Positions 31,080-44,200 of a stretch of DNA of 64,000 bases are shown here, piece after piece. The notes under the pieces are model-generated. The model saw nothing but the letters and a program-made list of their open reading frames with translations. It ran no database searches and was not told the origin of the DNA. The position numbers were made by a program, and so were the translations under genes. The DNA comes from Acanthopleura granulata. Taxonomy: Eukaryota > Mollusca > Polyplacophora > Chitonida > Chitonidae. Every line of letters begins with the position of its first letter. Position 1 is the first letter of the stretch. Location of the stretch: contig JABBOT010000023.1 of the NCBI GenBank assembly GCA_016165875.1, forward strand, positions 3,077,644 to 3,141,643, in the 5' to 3' direction.

Positions 31080-31923
31080 GCCTTTGCCCAAGGGACTTGT
31101 AAGAACTTCCGAATTCAATAGAAAGCCTATTTCTTATTTTGTACTCATTTTGGTTTCGAACCCCTGTCTGCATCACTTTGGCAGCTATGTCTGTGTACTC
31201 AGTATTAAGCAGGAGCTTTAAATCTATAGCTTCTGTTAAAAATGATCCTGGTGGGGTGAAGGTGTTACACTCGTTTCTTGATCTCAGTAGTGCGGAATTT
31301 AACTCCGGCACACTTGAGACTACTGCATAGGGGCTTGGATAGGAGCCACCCTCATCTGCCTCATAGAGCTCTGCCGATCACCAGAGTAATTCTATTACAG
31401 TTTCACAGCTTGTTAGACCACTGCAACACTGTCCATATACCTATTGGGCTGTGTTCATTCTTGCCTTCTTTTAAATGGCAAGGAATCCGAACCTAGTACC
31501 GGATTGTCTCAAGTCGTTTGACGCCAAAAAGCAATTGTCCAGGCATATAGTTATGCACTATTAGTTGATATTAAGTGAATCAAAGCAATCCAGTTTGGAG
31601 AACGTGAACTGCATATTCCTGTGTTAGCAATCCCAGGCACTAAATTGTGCCCTGTTCGGACCTTTCTCAACATGTGCTATCCGGTGCCAGTCTCTGTTTT
31701 GTTTTCCAAGAACGGTCTTGTTCCTGTAACTTATCCGACCACGCAGAATATTTTATGCACATTTATTATAAAACAGGAAGAAACATTGTATTATTTTCCA
31801 GCCATAGCTTAAGACGGGGCGGTGCCTCCTGGGCTTTCATTTGCGGGATAGCTTCAGAACTAATACAGCTGGCTGGTGACTGGAGAAGTGATGCTTACAA
31901 GGCATATCGGCCTTCACGATAAA
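31080..31923 (+). pseudogene. Tyrosine recombinase remnant of the DIRS-like element
   Basis: The C-terminal catalytic block HSLRRGGASWAF ... ELIQLAGDWRSDAYKAY is at about 31800-31912 and includes the HxxR motif. Upstream parts (31278-31496, 31647-31799) are broken by stops. Confidence 0.82.
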
Positions 31924-31960
31924 ATCCGTGCCGCGCAATTGATGAGGGCCGGCATTCTTT

Positions 31961-33462
31961 CTCTGAGTTCTGATTAGGCTGTGCAAGTTGACTCTGGTCT
32001 TGGGGCCTTTGGCTTGGGTGTTGGTATTTAAGGCTTAGTTTAGGTTTAAAGTCTAAGGCTGCTGTACATATGCTTTGGTTTTGAATGAGTTTTATTGCCT
32101 TATTTTGACTGCCCTTTGACAGCGTTATTTGTATGTACATGTACGTGTACATCTTCTCTTTTCCCTCTACATGTCCACTGTAAACTATCCTTTGTTTGAC
32201 ATGCCTATACCCTAGGTTAAATGCTGAAGTGCTTAATTTAACTATCTGTAAATTTGTGTATTCCTGTATGGATTCTCCTCATACATGTAACTGTCACTAC
32301 GCCTCCCCATCAGGGGGCAAAAGTAAGGTCATAAGCAGATTCAGCCATTTTAGGACGTTTTGCCGAGGGAATTCCCATCATAATAAAAATAAGGTTACGT
32401 GAACCAAAATCATTTATTTATCTTTGATGTCAATCTGGAGAGTTTTAATATATGGCGAAATATCATGTTCGTTCACGAAATCATATTATTGTAAACCAGG
32501 AAAAAAATTAAATATTTACTATGGCCATTGGAACTTCATATTCACGATAACAGTTCTTGGCTTGTATGTCGTTACCACTCATAGCACAGCGTTATCTCGC
32601 ATACCTATGAAATCAGCTAGAAATAGAGTTCAGGAGTTCTAGCCCTACACATTTGTACATTTTATTTAGTAACATGAGCTTTGGAGAAAATGATTAAGCC
32701 AGAGTCAGAATCAAGCAGAGTCAAGTCTTATTTGTTTACATTTTGCAAGGCTACTTATTAGATTTGTTTCAAGTTATAATGAATATGCACAGATGGTATG
32801 TGGCACATACATCCATTGAAAGCTCAATGCAGCCAAAAATATGTAAATGGTGTCCTAGTTATCAGTACGTTTCAACACGCAATGTGTTTGGTGTCAGCAT
32901 ACCGGCATCGAATAATTACATGCGGAGAAAGGCAGCTACGTGTGTTTATCAGTTCACGTTAATAAATATCTACCAAACTCCGAGACAAAACTTATTTTAA
33001 ATCCAACTTCTTATAGATCTGACTGGATTTAGCGGCCAAATTATTGTGTAAAAAAACAGGGTGGACGCTCATAGTTAGTAACAAAGATGTTTTTATTGTT
33101 TGACTATCACAAGTCCTGTTACATAACAAGTTCAACCACATACCAGGGAAGTCCTTGCGTCATTCTGCACTACATCTGTCACTGTGTGGAGGTTGGCAAT
33201 TGGCTTGGTGGACAGGGGGTACGATTTCCCATCTAATTGCAAGGAGTAATTTTGGCCATCGCTACCATCCGAGAGGAATAATTTTCATGGTGAATTTTAG
33301 AAAAGTGTGCATCTCTAGAGTTTGAAAATAGAGTTATAAGTATCGCACGTACTTAATCCAGAATTTACTAAACCCGTAAATGATGGAAAGTAAATCTTTC
33401 GAGCTCTATCAAAACCACAGTGACTTCACTTTGTGAATGTACGATATGCTGATATATGTACA
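31961..33462. other. Stretch without a recognisable gene
   Basis: This is A+T-rich sequence with only short chance frames. The right end of the DIRS-like element probably lies in its first few hundred bases, but no terminal or inverted repeat was seen. Confidence 0.35.
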
Positions 33463-35061
33463 GGACCATATGACTCTATCTGGGACCGTTTGACTAACTT
33501 TCTTGGACGATTTGATCATTGTTTTTGGACGATTTCACCAATTTTTTTAGACGATTTGTCTTGGACGATTTTGCCCTTAGACAATGTGACCGTTTTATCC
33601 ATAAAATTGACCACCCTTGTAAAAGTGAAAAATTCTTCAGTAGCAGGTGTGCGTCCCTTATTATTTTGGAGATGTAGGATAACCGAGATATCGCAGTTCA
33701 AAGTAAGGAAAAAGGCACATAAATCGAAAATCGAACGGGCCTCCATACCCCCAATTTTAACCAATCAAGAGCGAGATATTTCTACTACCTGAGAATGCAT
33801 ATGTTTCCGCTGTGTCGTCACCCGTTCCTAGTTCGCCATTTTGCTGTGTAGAAGTAGTGTTCAATCAGCTGTTTTCCTTGTGATTACGAGACAAATTTGA
33901 CATACTTAAGGCCATTTTCAACGAGGAAGTGGTAGTGGAATACGTCTATGGTAATATGTAGGCCTATACTGGACCATATGACTGTGTCTGGGACTGTTAC
34001 GAACCCCGTCCTTAAAATAATGTATTACATTTTTTTTATTTTGTTTCTGGGCTAGCCAGGTCAGTGTCTAACCTACATTTTCCCTCTGTGTACGTAATAT
34101 CCTGCACTGGAATTCACTTGTGTGTTTCCGAGGATTCTGTGTTTATGAATTTTGTGTCATTGTACATAAAGCGTACATTCGGGAAAGATGAACCCATGTT
34201 GTAAACATGCTTACGATCAAACTATCCAGATTTTCTTTACATTAGTCTATAATTATTAGTGACGACGTTGTGAAGCTCACAGTCATTTTACTTATGTCCA
34301 CTTGAGAGCATATTTATCCTCGGCCACTTTGAAGGATTTTGCTGGATTTGGAGATATCGGCTTTCACGCAATTTGACATGCGTCAATTTGTACTCCATTT
34401 TTCGGTACGTACCACTTTGTGAGCTTGTGTTTCGCCACTTGATATTTTTCCGAGACGTTATTTTGGAGCTTGTATCGCTCGTTGCCTCTGGGTGCGATTA
34501 CATACATTTCTTCCCAGTTTATCCTGAATGTGACTTGGTGTATATTTCGGAGAACTGAAACATACATCGCCAGATCGGCATAACGGACGCTATTGTCAAC
34601 CCGTCCCCCCTGGAAAGTTGCACCTGGCCATGGAGTTGGACATTAAAACCATCGATGGCGTACCGTGTCCACTGCTGGTCGTCACTACAGGACTGTCATC
34701 ATTCGAATGGAGAATTCCCAAGAACTGTGGATTGTTTTTATATATTATTGTCAGTTGTACTCTTTGTCTATTTTGTTCAAATATGTGTATTAAACTTATT
34801 CAAGCGTCTTCGTGTTTCTTTGTTTCAACTTGCGTAAGGCCTATCGCTGTCTGAAAGTTGAACCAGCCATTTGTTTATCATTTTCCTCTCCTATAGTGGT
34901 ACCCTTACAAGAACCATTTGACCAACATTCTTGGACGATTTGATCAACGTTTTTGAACGATTTTTCCAACTTTTTGAACGATTTGTCCTTAGACAGTGTG
35001 ACCGTCTCGTCTGTCCATAAAACTGACAACTATTGTGAAAGTGAAAAATTCTTCAGTATCC
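33463..35061. repeat. Region bounded by a ~150-bp direct repeat pair
   Basis: 33484-33645 and 34911-35061 are diverged direct repeats (ttcttggacgatttgatca ... gtgaaaaattcttcagta), each with internal copies of ttggacgattt. A second pair, ggaccatatgact.t.tctgg, is at 33463 and 33971. No coding region is supported between them. Confidence 0.7.
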
Positions 35062-35288
35062 TGTATGGCGATAAATCATTAACAGCCAATGATTCCCAAT
35101 GTATGAAATAAACAAATAAATAAATAAGTAAATAACAAAACAAGGTGTACTTAATGTTGAGCTTTATAACATGTCAAACAAAACAAGAAAGGTGTGGCGG
35201 GTGAGATGGTTCTAAAGTGGCGTTGTAACCTGTTGTTCACCAGTCCGCACGCCGACGTCATGAGACGAACAATGGAAATAAAAGAGGA

Positions 35289-38200
35289 CTACAGTTCATC
35301 TTTTTCTTTCTTTGCATGTTTTTCCACTTCTAACGTGTCACTTTCATCTTTTCCTTGCTGTCCTGACGATATATCTTCTTGCACGTCCGCCTGTGAGATC
35401 TTTCCTGGTTTATCTTGATTCTCTGTCTGCAAGATTTTCACTGGTTTATCACCCTGCACCTCTGCCTCCTCCTCCTCCGCGAGAATTTCTTCCTCCTCCT
35501 CCTCCTCATTCACCTGAACATATATCTCGTCCTCTTCTCGGAACTCTGTCTTCTTGGCGGCCTCAGCCTCAGCCTCCTCTGAACGCAGGAAAGCGAGGGG
35601 TTAGTAACACAAGACTGAATACAACACCCGGTCAAACGTGTGTCAATATTTACTTATTTGACTGATATTTAACGCCGTGCTAAAGAATGCTATATGACAG
35701 TGGCCAGCATCATGGTGGGAGAAAACCTGAACGTACCTGGAGAAACCCACGACCATCCGTAGGTTTGACAGGCATTCCCATGCACGACTGCAAAGGGAGC
35801 TAGCCTAAGGTGGACGAACTAATAACGACTGCATCACTTTGCACTATAGCGCACTGATATCCTTCGGCCAAAAAATTAATTGTAGTGCAAGTCTCCCAAA
35901 ACCTGTATGTGTAAATGATACTTATAACTGAACTTGGATTTTGCAATTACGATTTACCCAAGCAAGGATGTGATGCTCTGTGCTGCCACTGTATGCTATA
36001 TTTTGTTCAACGTACGCATGCAACTATATACCTACAACTTATACCTCAACTGTTATACCTTTTGCATAGACGGACAGTGGTTAAATGTAATGTACTGGGC
36101 ACCTACAGATCTGGGATGTAAATTCGACGCTGAGTTTAGGCTGTTGTTATATAGATGTCACATCAGCTACCATCTATATTTTCGGGCACTGCAAATTATT
36201 CATCTATGAAAGCCAAAATTTGCATACCTCGCCAATCATATTTGCTGTTGTCTTTTTTTTAAGCACACTTACTTTCCTCTCTGCGAGCTTTTAGTTTGGC
36301 TTTGGCGTCCTCTTTAGATGAGTAACGTTCTGCATCTTCGTTCTTCTGGCTCTTCTCCTGCGATCGGCCTTTGCCTATACCAATCTGCTGCTTAACGTCT
36401 GTATAAAAAGAGCGAAGCAGCAAAGATATTCAACTACTGCCATAATCATTTATTCTTAATAAAAATGAACTATCGATTCTAATCGTGGCATTCATAGAAC
36501 ACCTAAAAACTCTGATCGGGGAACCTCGAGGCAGTTTATATGGTCAACTTCTGTTACACGTATAACTCGGCCTTTTACCAACCATGCCAACCCAAATGAC
36601 ACACCATATGTAGCCCCCGTGGCCACATGTGGTGTGTTCATTTCCTGCACTTTGTGGACGCGCCACTTCCTTGCGGTACTGGTATATGCAAAAAATCGAG
36701 TCAGACAGAGACAGTGACGTTGGATGAGTGGCTGTGCAGATATTATATTACTCGTATAATCATTGTTTCAAGCCTCTCAAGAAATAAGTACCAGTAACCC
36801 AAACCTAAAAGGTTAATGTATGTGTGCAACTAAATTGTTACCGTCTTTTATCTCCGCGATGGAGATTTTTTCTGTTGTGCATGTCTAATGTAATAATGAA
36901 AGACAACGAGACTAAACTCTTCCTCCATGATTCATTAGATGATGAGCGGCTTCATGCAGGTGCTTCGAGTGTATCAACCCTCGAGTATACTCATATCGAC
37001 ATTTATGAGGAGGAAACATATATGGGCCTATGCTTTTTAACCCTCGGCAAATATTGGCCACCGGGTATCGTCGTCCGTCCTTCCTTTCGTCTGTCTGTCC
37101 ATAACCTTGTAAACACTCTAGAGTGGTTTAACCCAAGTTATTAAACTTACCCAAGTTCGCCATATCTTCACTTTGGCTAGAGAAGAACCCTATTAATTTT
37201 CAAAGACCTTGACCTTTTTGTTCAAGGTCATTTCGGTCATTTAAGTACAATTTTATAAAAGGCTTGTAAACATGATATCTCTTGACGTTTGTAATGAAAG
37301 CTTACCAAACGTACCTAACATGTAAATCTAGGGATGTAGATGAACCCTATATTTCATTTTAATTTTGCACGATGAGTTGTTTGGCCGTCTGGCCATCCGT
37401 CTGTTTGTTCGTGTGGTCATTTGCTGGCCAGACTTGTATTTATTGAATAGCTGAACTAATAGTCATCAACCTCGTACCACACTTACACCTTGTTATGAGG
37501 TAGAACCTTACTGATTTTTACTAGTCCGCGTGTCCTTCCTTGCGTCTGTCCGTTTCCCTGTAAACGCTCTATCTCTTGAACAGTCTTTCATGCAAGTTCA
37601 CCAATCTATACTACATCTACACTCATTATTACAAACCTCTGTTAAAGTTGGATCTATTCGTGACATTGTATTCATGTGATTAAGGCCGAGGTCACGGTAT
37701 TTTATAACATTGCTTGGATGTTGCAATATAGCCCCGCTATTCCTCCACACTATGGTTCATGTATCCATTTCCTTTATACTATAGCATACATTGTGCAGAA
37801 TGTCGCCCTTGAAAATCAAACCCCATGCAATTAACACATGTGTATATATATAGATAGATATACACACTTGAATCCAGTATTTCAGAATGACTAGAGCTTT
37901 GTTTCTCTTCTTTTTTTTCTGGCCTAATACGATCAACAAATCTTTCCACTGAAATTCAGATCAAATATCCAAGTTGTTTCCTATACACACCCATACTGGC
38001 CATCTTGGACTTGATATCGGGCATTGTACCGGTCTGGACAAACTGATCGATGCTCTGAACCAGAATGCTCTCTAACTGCTCCACGTACTGGGTGATAAAA
38101 GCTTGGGTTAGCGGGTCCAGTTCCTTCTGTGAAAACAGCACACGTATAAGCAGATGACAAGAGCCCGATATACATATTCCAAGGAGAAATGTCCAATATG

Positions 38201-41200
38201 ACACTCTCAGAAGTGAAAAGTCCATGCTGCAAAATACGAGCATGGCATGATTTCTCTGATAGGGAATACGTATTTAAATTTAAAATAAATCTAGCTATAA
38301 ATGACTGGTTGACTGGTTGACTGTTTGTTGATGGCGGTCAGCTTTTTGGAGGGAAACCTATAGAATAATATATAACAGAAGGAATCTCCGTTTATATGTG
38401 TGTCCTTTGAAATTTCCCACAACCATTCATCCAATCCACTTCATACTTGGCCGGTGTATTCTCGTGTTGCAGTGTCGAGTGTTACAAATGTAAATTACGC
38501 AATTTATTTATTTATTTATTTGATTGGTGTTTTACGCCAAGAACTACGTCGGCCAGCATTTTGGTGGGAGGACATCGGGCAGAGCCCGGGGGAAACCCAC
38601 GACCATCCACAGGTTGCTGGCAGACCTTCTCACGTACGGCCGGAGAGGAAGCCAGCATAAGCTGGACGAACTCACAGCGACCGCATTGGTGTGAGATACA
38701 TAGATCATTCCGACACGTTGTCGCGCTAACCCCGCGCTAATAAGAAGTCTATACATATAGTGTGATCGCCCGCTTGATTATTATAGTTCATCTGCAAATG
38801 CATACCCCAGAGTTTGCCCGAACGTCTTCCTGTTGATCCGCGATGATGTCTCCGTAATCAGCCAGTCGGTCCGACAGCAAACCTCTTAACCTCTCCACCG
38901 TCTGCGTGATAAAAACACTAAAGGCTCACAGAACTGTACATATGCATGTGGCATATACAGCCATCTCATACAATACCTAAATCTCCACTCACACTCGAAC
39001 AAACCTTGGATTCAACCTTTTGGAGTGGCAACATGCATACATGGGTGGAGTTTATTTGTTTCAAAGGGATTCCACAAAGCTTTCCTTTTCAATTTTAACT
39101 GGAATAGACCCGTGGAGTATACGTACTAAATGTCGGTTAATGTTTAATTGTTTTCTATCGGATCAGCTTTAATAGGTCTGTCAAGGTAGATGTTATATAT
39201 GCAAGTGTATACACGTACAACTGGTGAGAGGTTTTCCACGTCCTGCAGTGAAAACTCGCCGTCTGTATCCACATCCAGGGACTGGAACAACTGCAACGCA
39301 GAAAGCAAGTGCACTAGTACGAAAGGCAACACGTTTTGTTATGATACATGTAAGCTGGTGTTAAATCTGTCTATCTTAAATCCAGATGTAAGTACTTGCT
39401 TCTTTCACACCATTACTTCTCTAAAGCGTCTCCCTTTATTGCACGATGCCAATCATATAATCATTTTCTGAAAAGTGCTCTGAAACTTGAATATCTTCAT
39501 TTCCTTTCCTTCCACTTACGGTGGTAAGGTGTAGATTTAATGTGTATAACGAACATGTCCGGATATTTGTTATGTGTTTACCTCATGCGTGACGTCATCA
39601 AACTCCTCCGTCCATTCGGTCATATTGGCCAGCAAACTGTGATCCTGTTACAATGTTTTGGAACCAGAAACACATATAAAACAGAAGGATGACTTTAACG
39701 AGATATTGGAAAGAGTAGGCCTAATCAACTTAAAAATAGACTAATGTTCAATATTTCAGAAGTTTAACAACTACACCAGCAAACAAATACAAAACTGGCG
39801 CATATCTCGCATGATTCATTTTGTTTTTATAAGTATTTTAATGTAAACGATTAAGTATTCTGGAACTGTGAGAATAATAACTATATCAAAGCACACAACA
39901 GAAACAGGACTGTTATAACTGTGTGGAAAATGGATGAAATGGCCAAATTTAATCTTAATTGCCACGGTACAGGCACCATGTACCGAGTTTTAATTCAATA
40001 CGATTAATGGTTTTGACAAAAAGCCTGTGAAACAGCTTAAGAACAAAAGTGGACGAACACGGCCATAATTTCCCCCATAAGCGGCGAAGTGGCATGAAAC
40101 TTTATCTGTAACGTATCACGGCCAATGCTTGTGCAAAGTTTCACTTCAATACGACAAACCCGCCTGGAAAAAAATTCCGCAAAGTTCTTTTCTGACCAAC
40201 TGACAGTGAGTTCTATCTGAGTACTGGTTGGAGAATAATAAAGTACTATTTGGGCTGAAAACGTCGAATGCGTGTAAGACCTAACCTAACAATATATACA
40301 TCTACAATCCGTTGTCGACCGCCTAATGGTTAGAGCGTCCGCATGGAGGTCGGGAGATCCGGGATCAATCCCGGATCAAATCATATCAAAGACTATAAAA
40401 TGGTACTTCTTGCTGCCTCGCTTGGCGCTCGGCACTGTTAGATTAGAGAAAGAAAACAGGACTGGTTGGTCCAGTGTCACGGTAATGTGATTGGGTGAGG
40501 TCTCGTGTCTTCGGCATGATGCTCCAGTGACGGCTGCACTTTGGTTGCACGGACTCGCCCTGCCACAAGAAGACGCAGCATACATACACACATATAATCC
40601 ATTGTTGTCCATTTAGCATAGTGCACTATAACCAATGAATAATGAGGCTACCTGTGGGAATACAGACCATGATGGCTGTCATGTTATTCACCGAGGCAAG
40701 CGGTTGTTTTCTGAAGGCGGTGCAAAACAGTCAAATGAGATGTCAGATAAATAAATTAAAACAGTATACTTTTGGGATGAAACTTACCTTCTTGAAGACG
40801 TCATGGAAACTCTCATATGGCAGCTTTACATTGTTCAGCACGTATGTTATGAAATGATGCCTGTTAACATGAAAGAATGAGAAATAAGCTAATAGGAATT
40901 GTGGATGCTATACGACGGAAAACTTAAAACACTTGCGTTATAGGTATGTAGGGATGACACGGCCACACATGCTTCCCTATTGTTTTTCTGTGCTTTGAAC
41001 ATAAATGTATGCATGTATACATAAGCAATAAGTCAAGATACAGAACTTTAGTTCTTGTTCCAGTACAAAACTATAACGGCTCACAAGTCCAGGCTTAATT
41101 CTGGTCATAACTGTTAATAAAAATTTAAAGTCCTCAGGCCCTGTACTGGAACTTCATGGCTGAAAAGCTCAAAAGTTATATCTTTATCGGCCAGTTTACA

Positions 41201-44200
41201 GATCATTCAGCCAGTGAGTGCTTGAGGTATATATTACCCCGTATTACTCTACGTACTACACACACATCATATACCAACTATATTTCACCTGTTATATCTT
41301 TTAAATGAGAATTAAGCCGGCCTAGTTTATATAAAAATGCACAATCTGATATAGAGACAGATAAAATAACCTCTTCCTGTATATACCGATTTGTCACTAG
41401 CATATACTGTAAATGACATTAAATTTCTTGCCAAAGGTAAATGGCAAACAAATGCCACAATATGTTACTTTTGATGCTGAAACACATTTTCCCAGTAGGA
41501 TATCACACTACCTTAAAATCAGATCTCAACGCATCTTTCTACAATCAATAGAACTCTCAGACCGAGGAAATGTGAACAATTTTGTTATGGACGAAATTTT
41601 AGACCATTCAGGGTAGGCCTACTCCCAACCTTTGTACTACTGGCCTGATACTACGTCAAACAAGAATTATGGTGGGAGGACATCGGGCAGAGCCCGGGGA
41701 AACCCACGACCATCCGCAGATTGCTGGCAGACCTTCCCATGTGCGGCCGGAGAGGAAGCCAGCATAAGGTGGACGAACTCAGCGACCGCATTGGTGTGAG
41801 GTACATACATCATTCCGACACGTTGTCGAGCTAACCCCCTCAGCTACTCCCAGCCTTTGTGCTACTGGCCTTTCGGTATTCGTTCTTGCATACTATGGGA
41901 AGTGAAGTCAGCCTTTTTTTTTTTCTCACCCATTTGACCATTACAACCAAAGTGGGGTTATCAAACGAGTCTGGTGGGTAGATATGTTACACCAGGTCTA
42001 GTTAACGACAAATTCCATTTCTGGCTGGCGTCCTCGCCTGTCGCACGTGGGAAGATCTGCCAGCAACCTTGTTGTGATGGCTGTGGGTTAATGTTGGCCG
42101 TCGTCAGTGAAACATCCCTGACTACAGCGTAAAACACACATCAAATAAATACTAAATAAATAAGTTAAGGGAAAGTCAGCGAGGAGCGGCTGCTAGATGT
42201 TCAGGACTTCAGTGAGGTTGTATAATCCTCCAATACAGTGACTTACAGAATGACGTCTTGGTCGGCAGTGTAAGCCAGTTGTTGATCCTGAAAGAGGTAG
42301 TGTCCTAATGTCTGATTGGCTGAAAATCCCCAGCAATCTCTCTCCGACACAGATTTATCGTGGCGGTAGAATGTTAAATCTACTGATATTGTCCTTCCGT
42401 AGGAGTTGACTTGCTGAAACCTATAGTAACACCGGTCATAGGAAAACGAAAAGACGGGATAGGACAAGTAAAAGTTACTGAAGATCAAATTCTTTGTAAA
42501 GTTTGGACACAATGCCCTCATCAGCCTTGCTCATTTATTCAGATATATGTGAAGAGAAATTTGCCATCTTATAAGTTCTTCTGCGACTTTAAAAAGTCGA
42601 CGAGGAGTTTTTGCGTCTACTTTTTGCATCGAGTTTTCAACCTGAGACGGATTTCTTTCTTCTGCACCGCGACAAACATAACACCAATGATCATGCTACA
42701 CGTACATTGGTGGCTGTACGGGTCTTCACAACGGCTTCGTGAATCCGACGTCTGCATGGGTCCACTTGCATGTACCAAGACGTCTTAATGCTGTACGAAT
42801 TAGTAAATAATATTTTTTCCCGAGCAAACTCTGAGATATACCCATACAAACTGGTAACTTGTCAGTTACCAGCTGTCCAGCTGTCCAGCTGAGTGACACT
42901 TACAACTGAAGGACCCTCACACATTACCGATCAGTTTCTCGGGTTGCAGCACATTGGTGACCTGATGATTACGAATGGCCACAGGTGTATTTCTCCTCCC
43001 AGTTCAAAACAAAGCTTTAAGCAAGCTTTAGGTAACCATATCAAGTTGTAAATAAGCAGTAGGCCTACCATGCTGTAAATAAGTAGTACCAAAATAGGAC
43101 CAACTGAGACTGCAAAGAAAGGCCCAGACTGGTCCCTACATGTGGAAGTTTATCTTGTACATAACACCTGACTGCGACGGTATAGTTAAGTGCAATGAAA
43201 AGAAGGCTTCCTTTATGTGTTTTCTGCATTGACCAAGTTTCAAGAAGCACCCGAAGCGTTAGGTACACGTTCGTAAGGAGTTAGGGAGTTACAGCGGGCA
43301 TATGTACTGTAGGTGAATATTACTTCGCCACAGAATTTAGGTCTATACAGACCAGCTCTCTCTTTGTCTCCATATAGAGTAACGCTCCGTGCATTTTACA
43401 TGAAACAGGACTCAGGTCAAAACAGGTTAGATACGAGTAGACAACTATTGAAAGAAAAAGTGTTTACACGCGAATGATTCTACTTACCATTTTGCAGGTA
43501 AGTAGATGCAGTCTCCAGGGCTAACTGAACTGCGGAGAAACTCCACCTCCTGTAACCCTGGAAACCGTGTCAGATTCACGCGTTTGACGTCAATGGCACT
43601 GACATCCGCTGGCATCTGAAACAACAGGACTTGCACATGTATGATGTTTTGAACAGGGATTCAGAATTCAATGGGACAGAATTCAATGGGACGAAGAATC
43701 AAAAGCGAATGACTGAATCTCATGTCAGTGGAGACCATGCAGCCATAACAGTTTTATCCGAAATAATGGTGCCGTCCTGGAAGATGAATTTTATTAGGAC
43801 CAAATACGTTGAAAACTTTCTCACTGGGTTAAATGCAGCAGAATTCATAAAATAAAATTCGGCATTAAGTTTGTATTCTGAAACCTTATTACTGATACTA
43901 GTGACGATAACTCCACGCGAATCTAAGCATGTACATAAAATGTTGAGATGGAGGCAAGCTGAACAAGACTTTTTAACAAGGATAAACTTGAATATGTTTT
44001 TTTATAGTTCTGATAGTCACACCTTTTGTGAGAACCTGATTGGATCAATAAGGGTGATGTCTGCAGTACCGGAAATGACGCATTTGATACCGTCCTTGAC
44101 TCGCCGGACAACAGCCTGAAAACGGTCTCTTCCAGAGTACCACAGAAGCTACAATTAATAAATAGAAATATCATGTTATAACACAAGTAGCTCTTCCAAC

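Larger units (their letters stand above)
27722..31960 (+). mobile_element. Decayed DIRS-like tyrosine-recombinase retrotransposon
   Basis: The order is Gag-like, reverse transcriptase, RNase H, then tyrosine recombinase, all on the plus strand, which is the DIRS/Ngaro layout. Typical motifs are visible: FVAEELEII in the Gag region, ILGPFE/VLGPFE-type and YLDD motifs in RT, HIRGECNWLPDLLSR in RNase H, and HSLRRGG with LAGDWRSDAYKAY in the recombinase. Numerous stops and frameshifts break every domain, so it is inactive. Exact ends, and any methyltransferase region, were not found. It lies between the RNF213-like gene and the KDEL gene. Confidence 0.85.

Noticed and set aside
35312..35665. Plus-strand 117-aa proline-rich frame
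   Set aside because: Antisense of the Glu-rich last exon of the KDEL gene.
40315..40390. tRNA gene
   Set aside because: The A/B-box-like head does not fold into a full cloverleaf and is followed by a SINE body; same for the family A heads.
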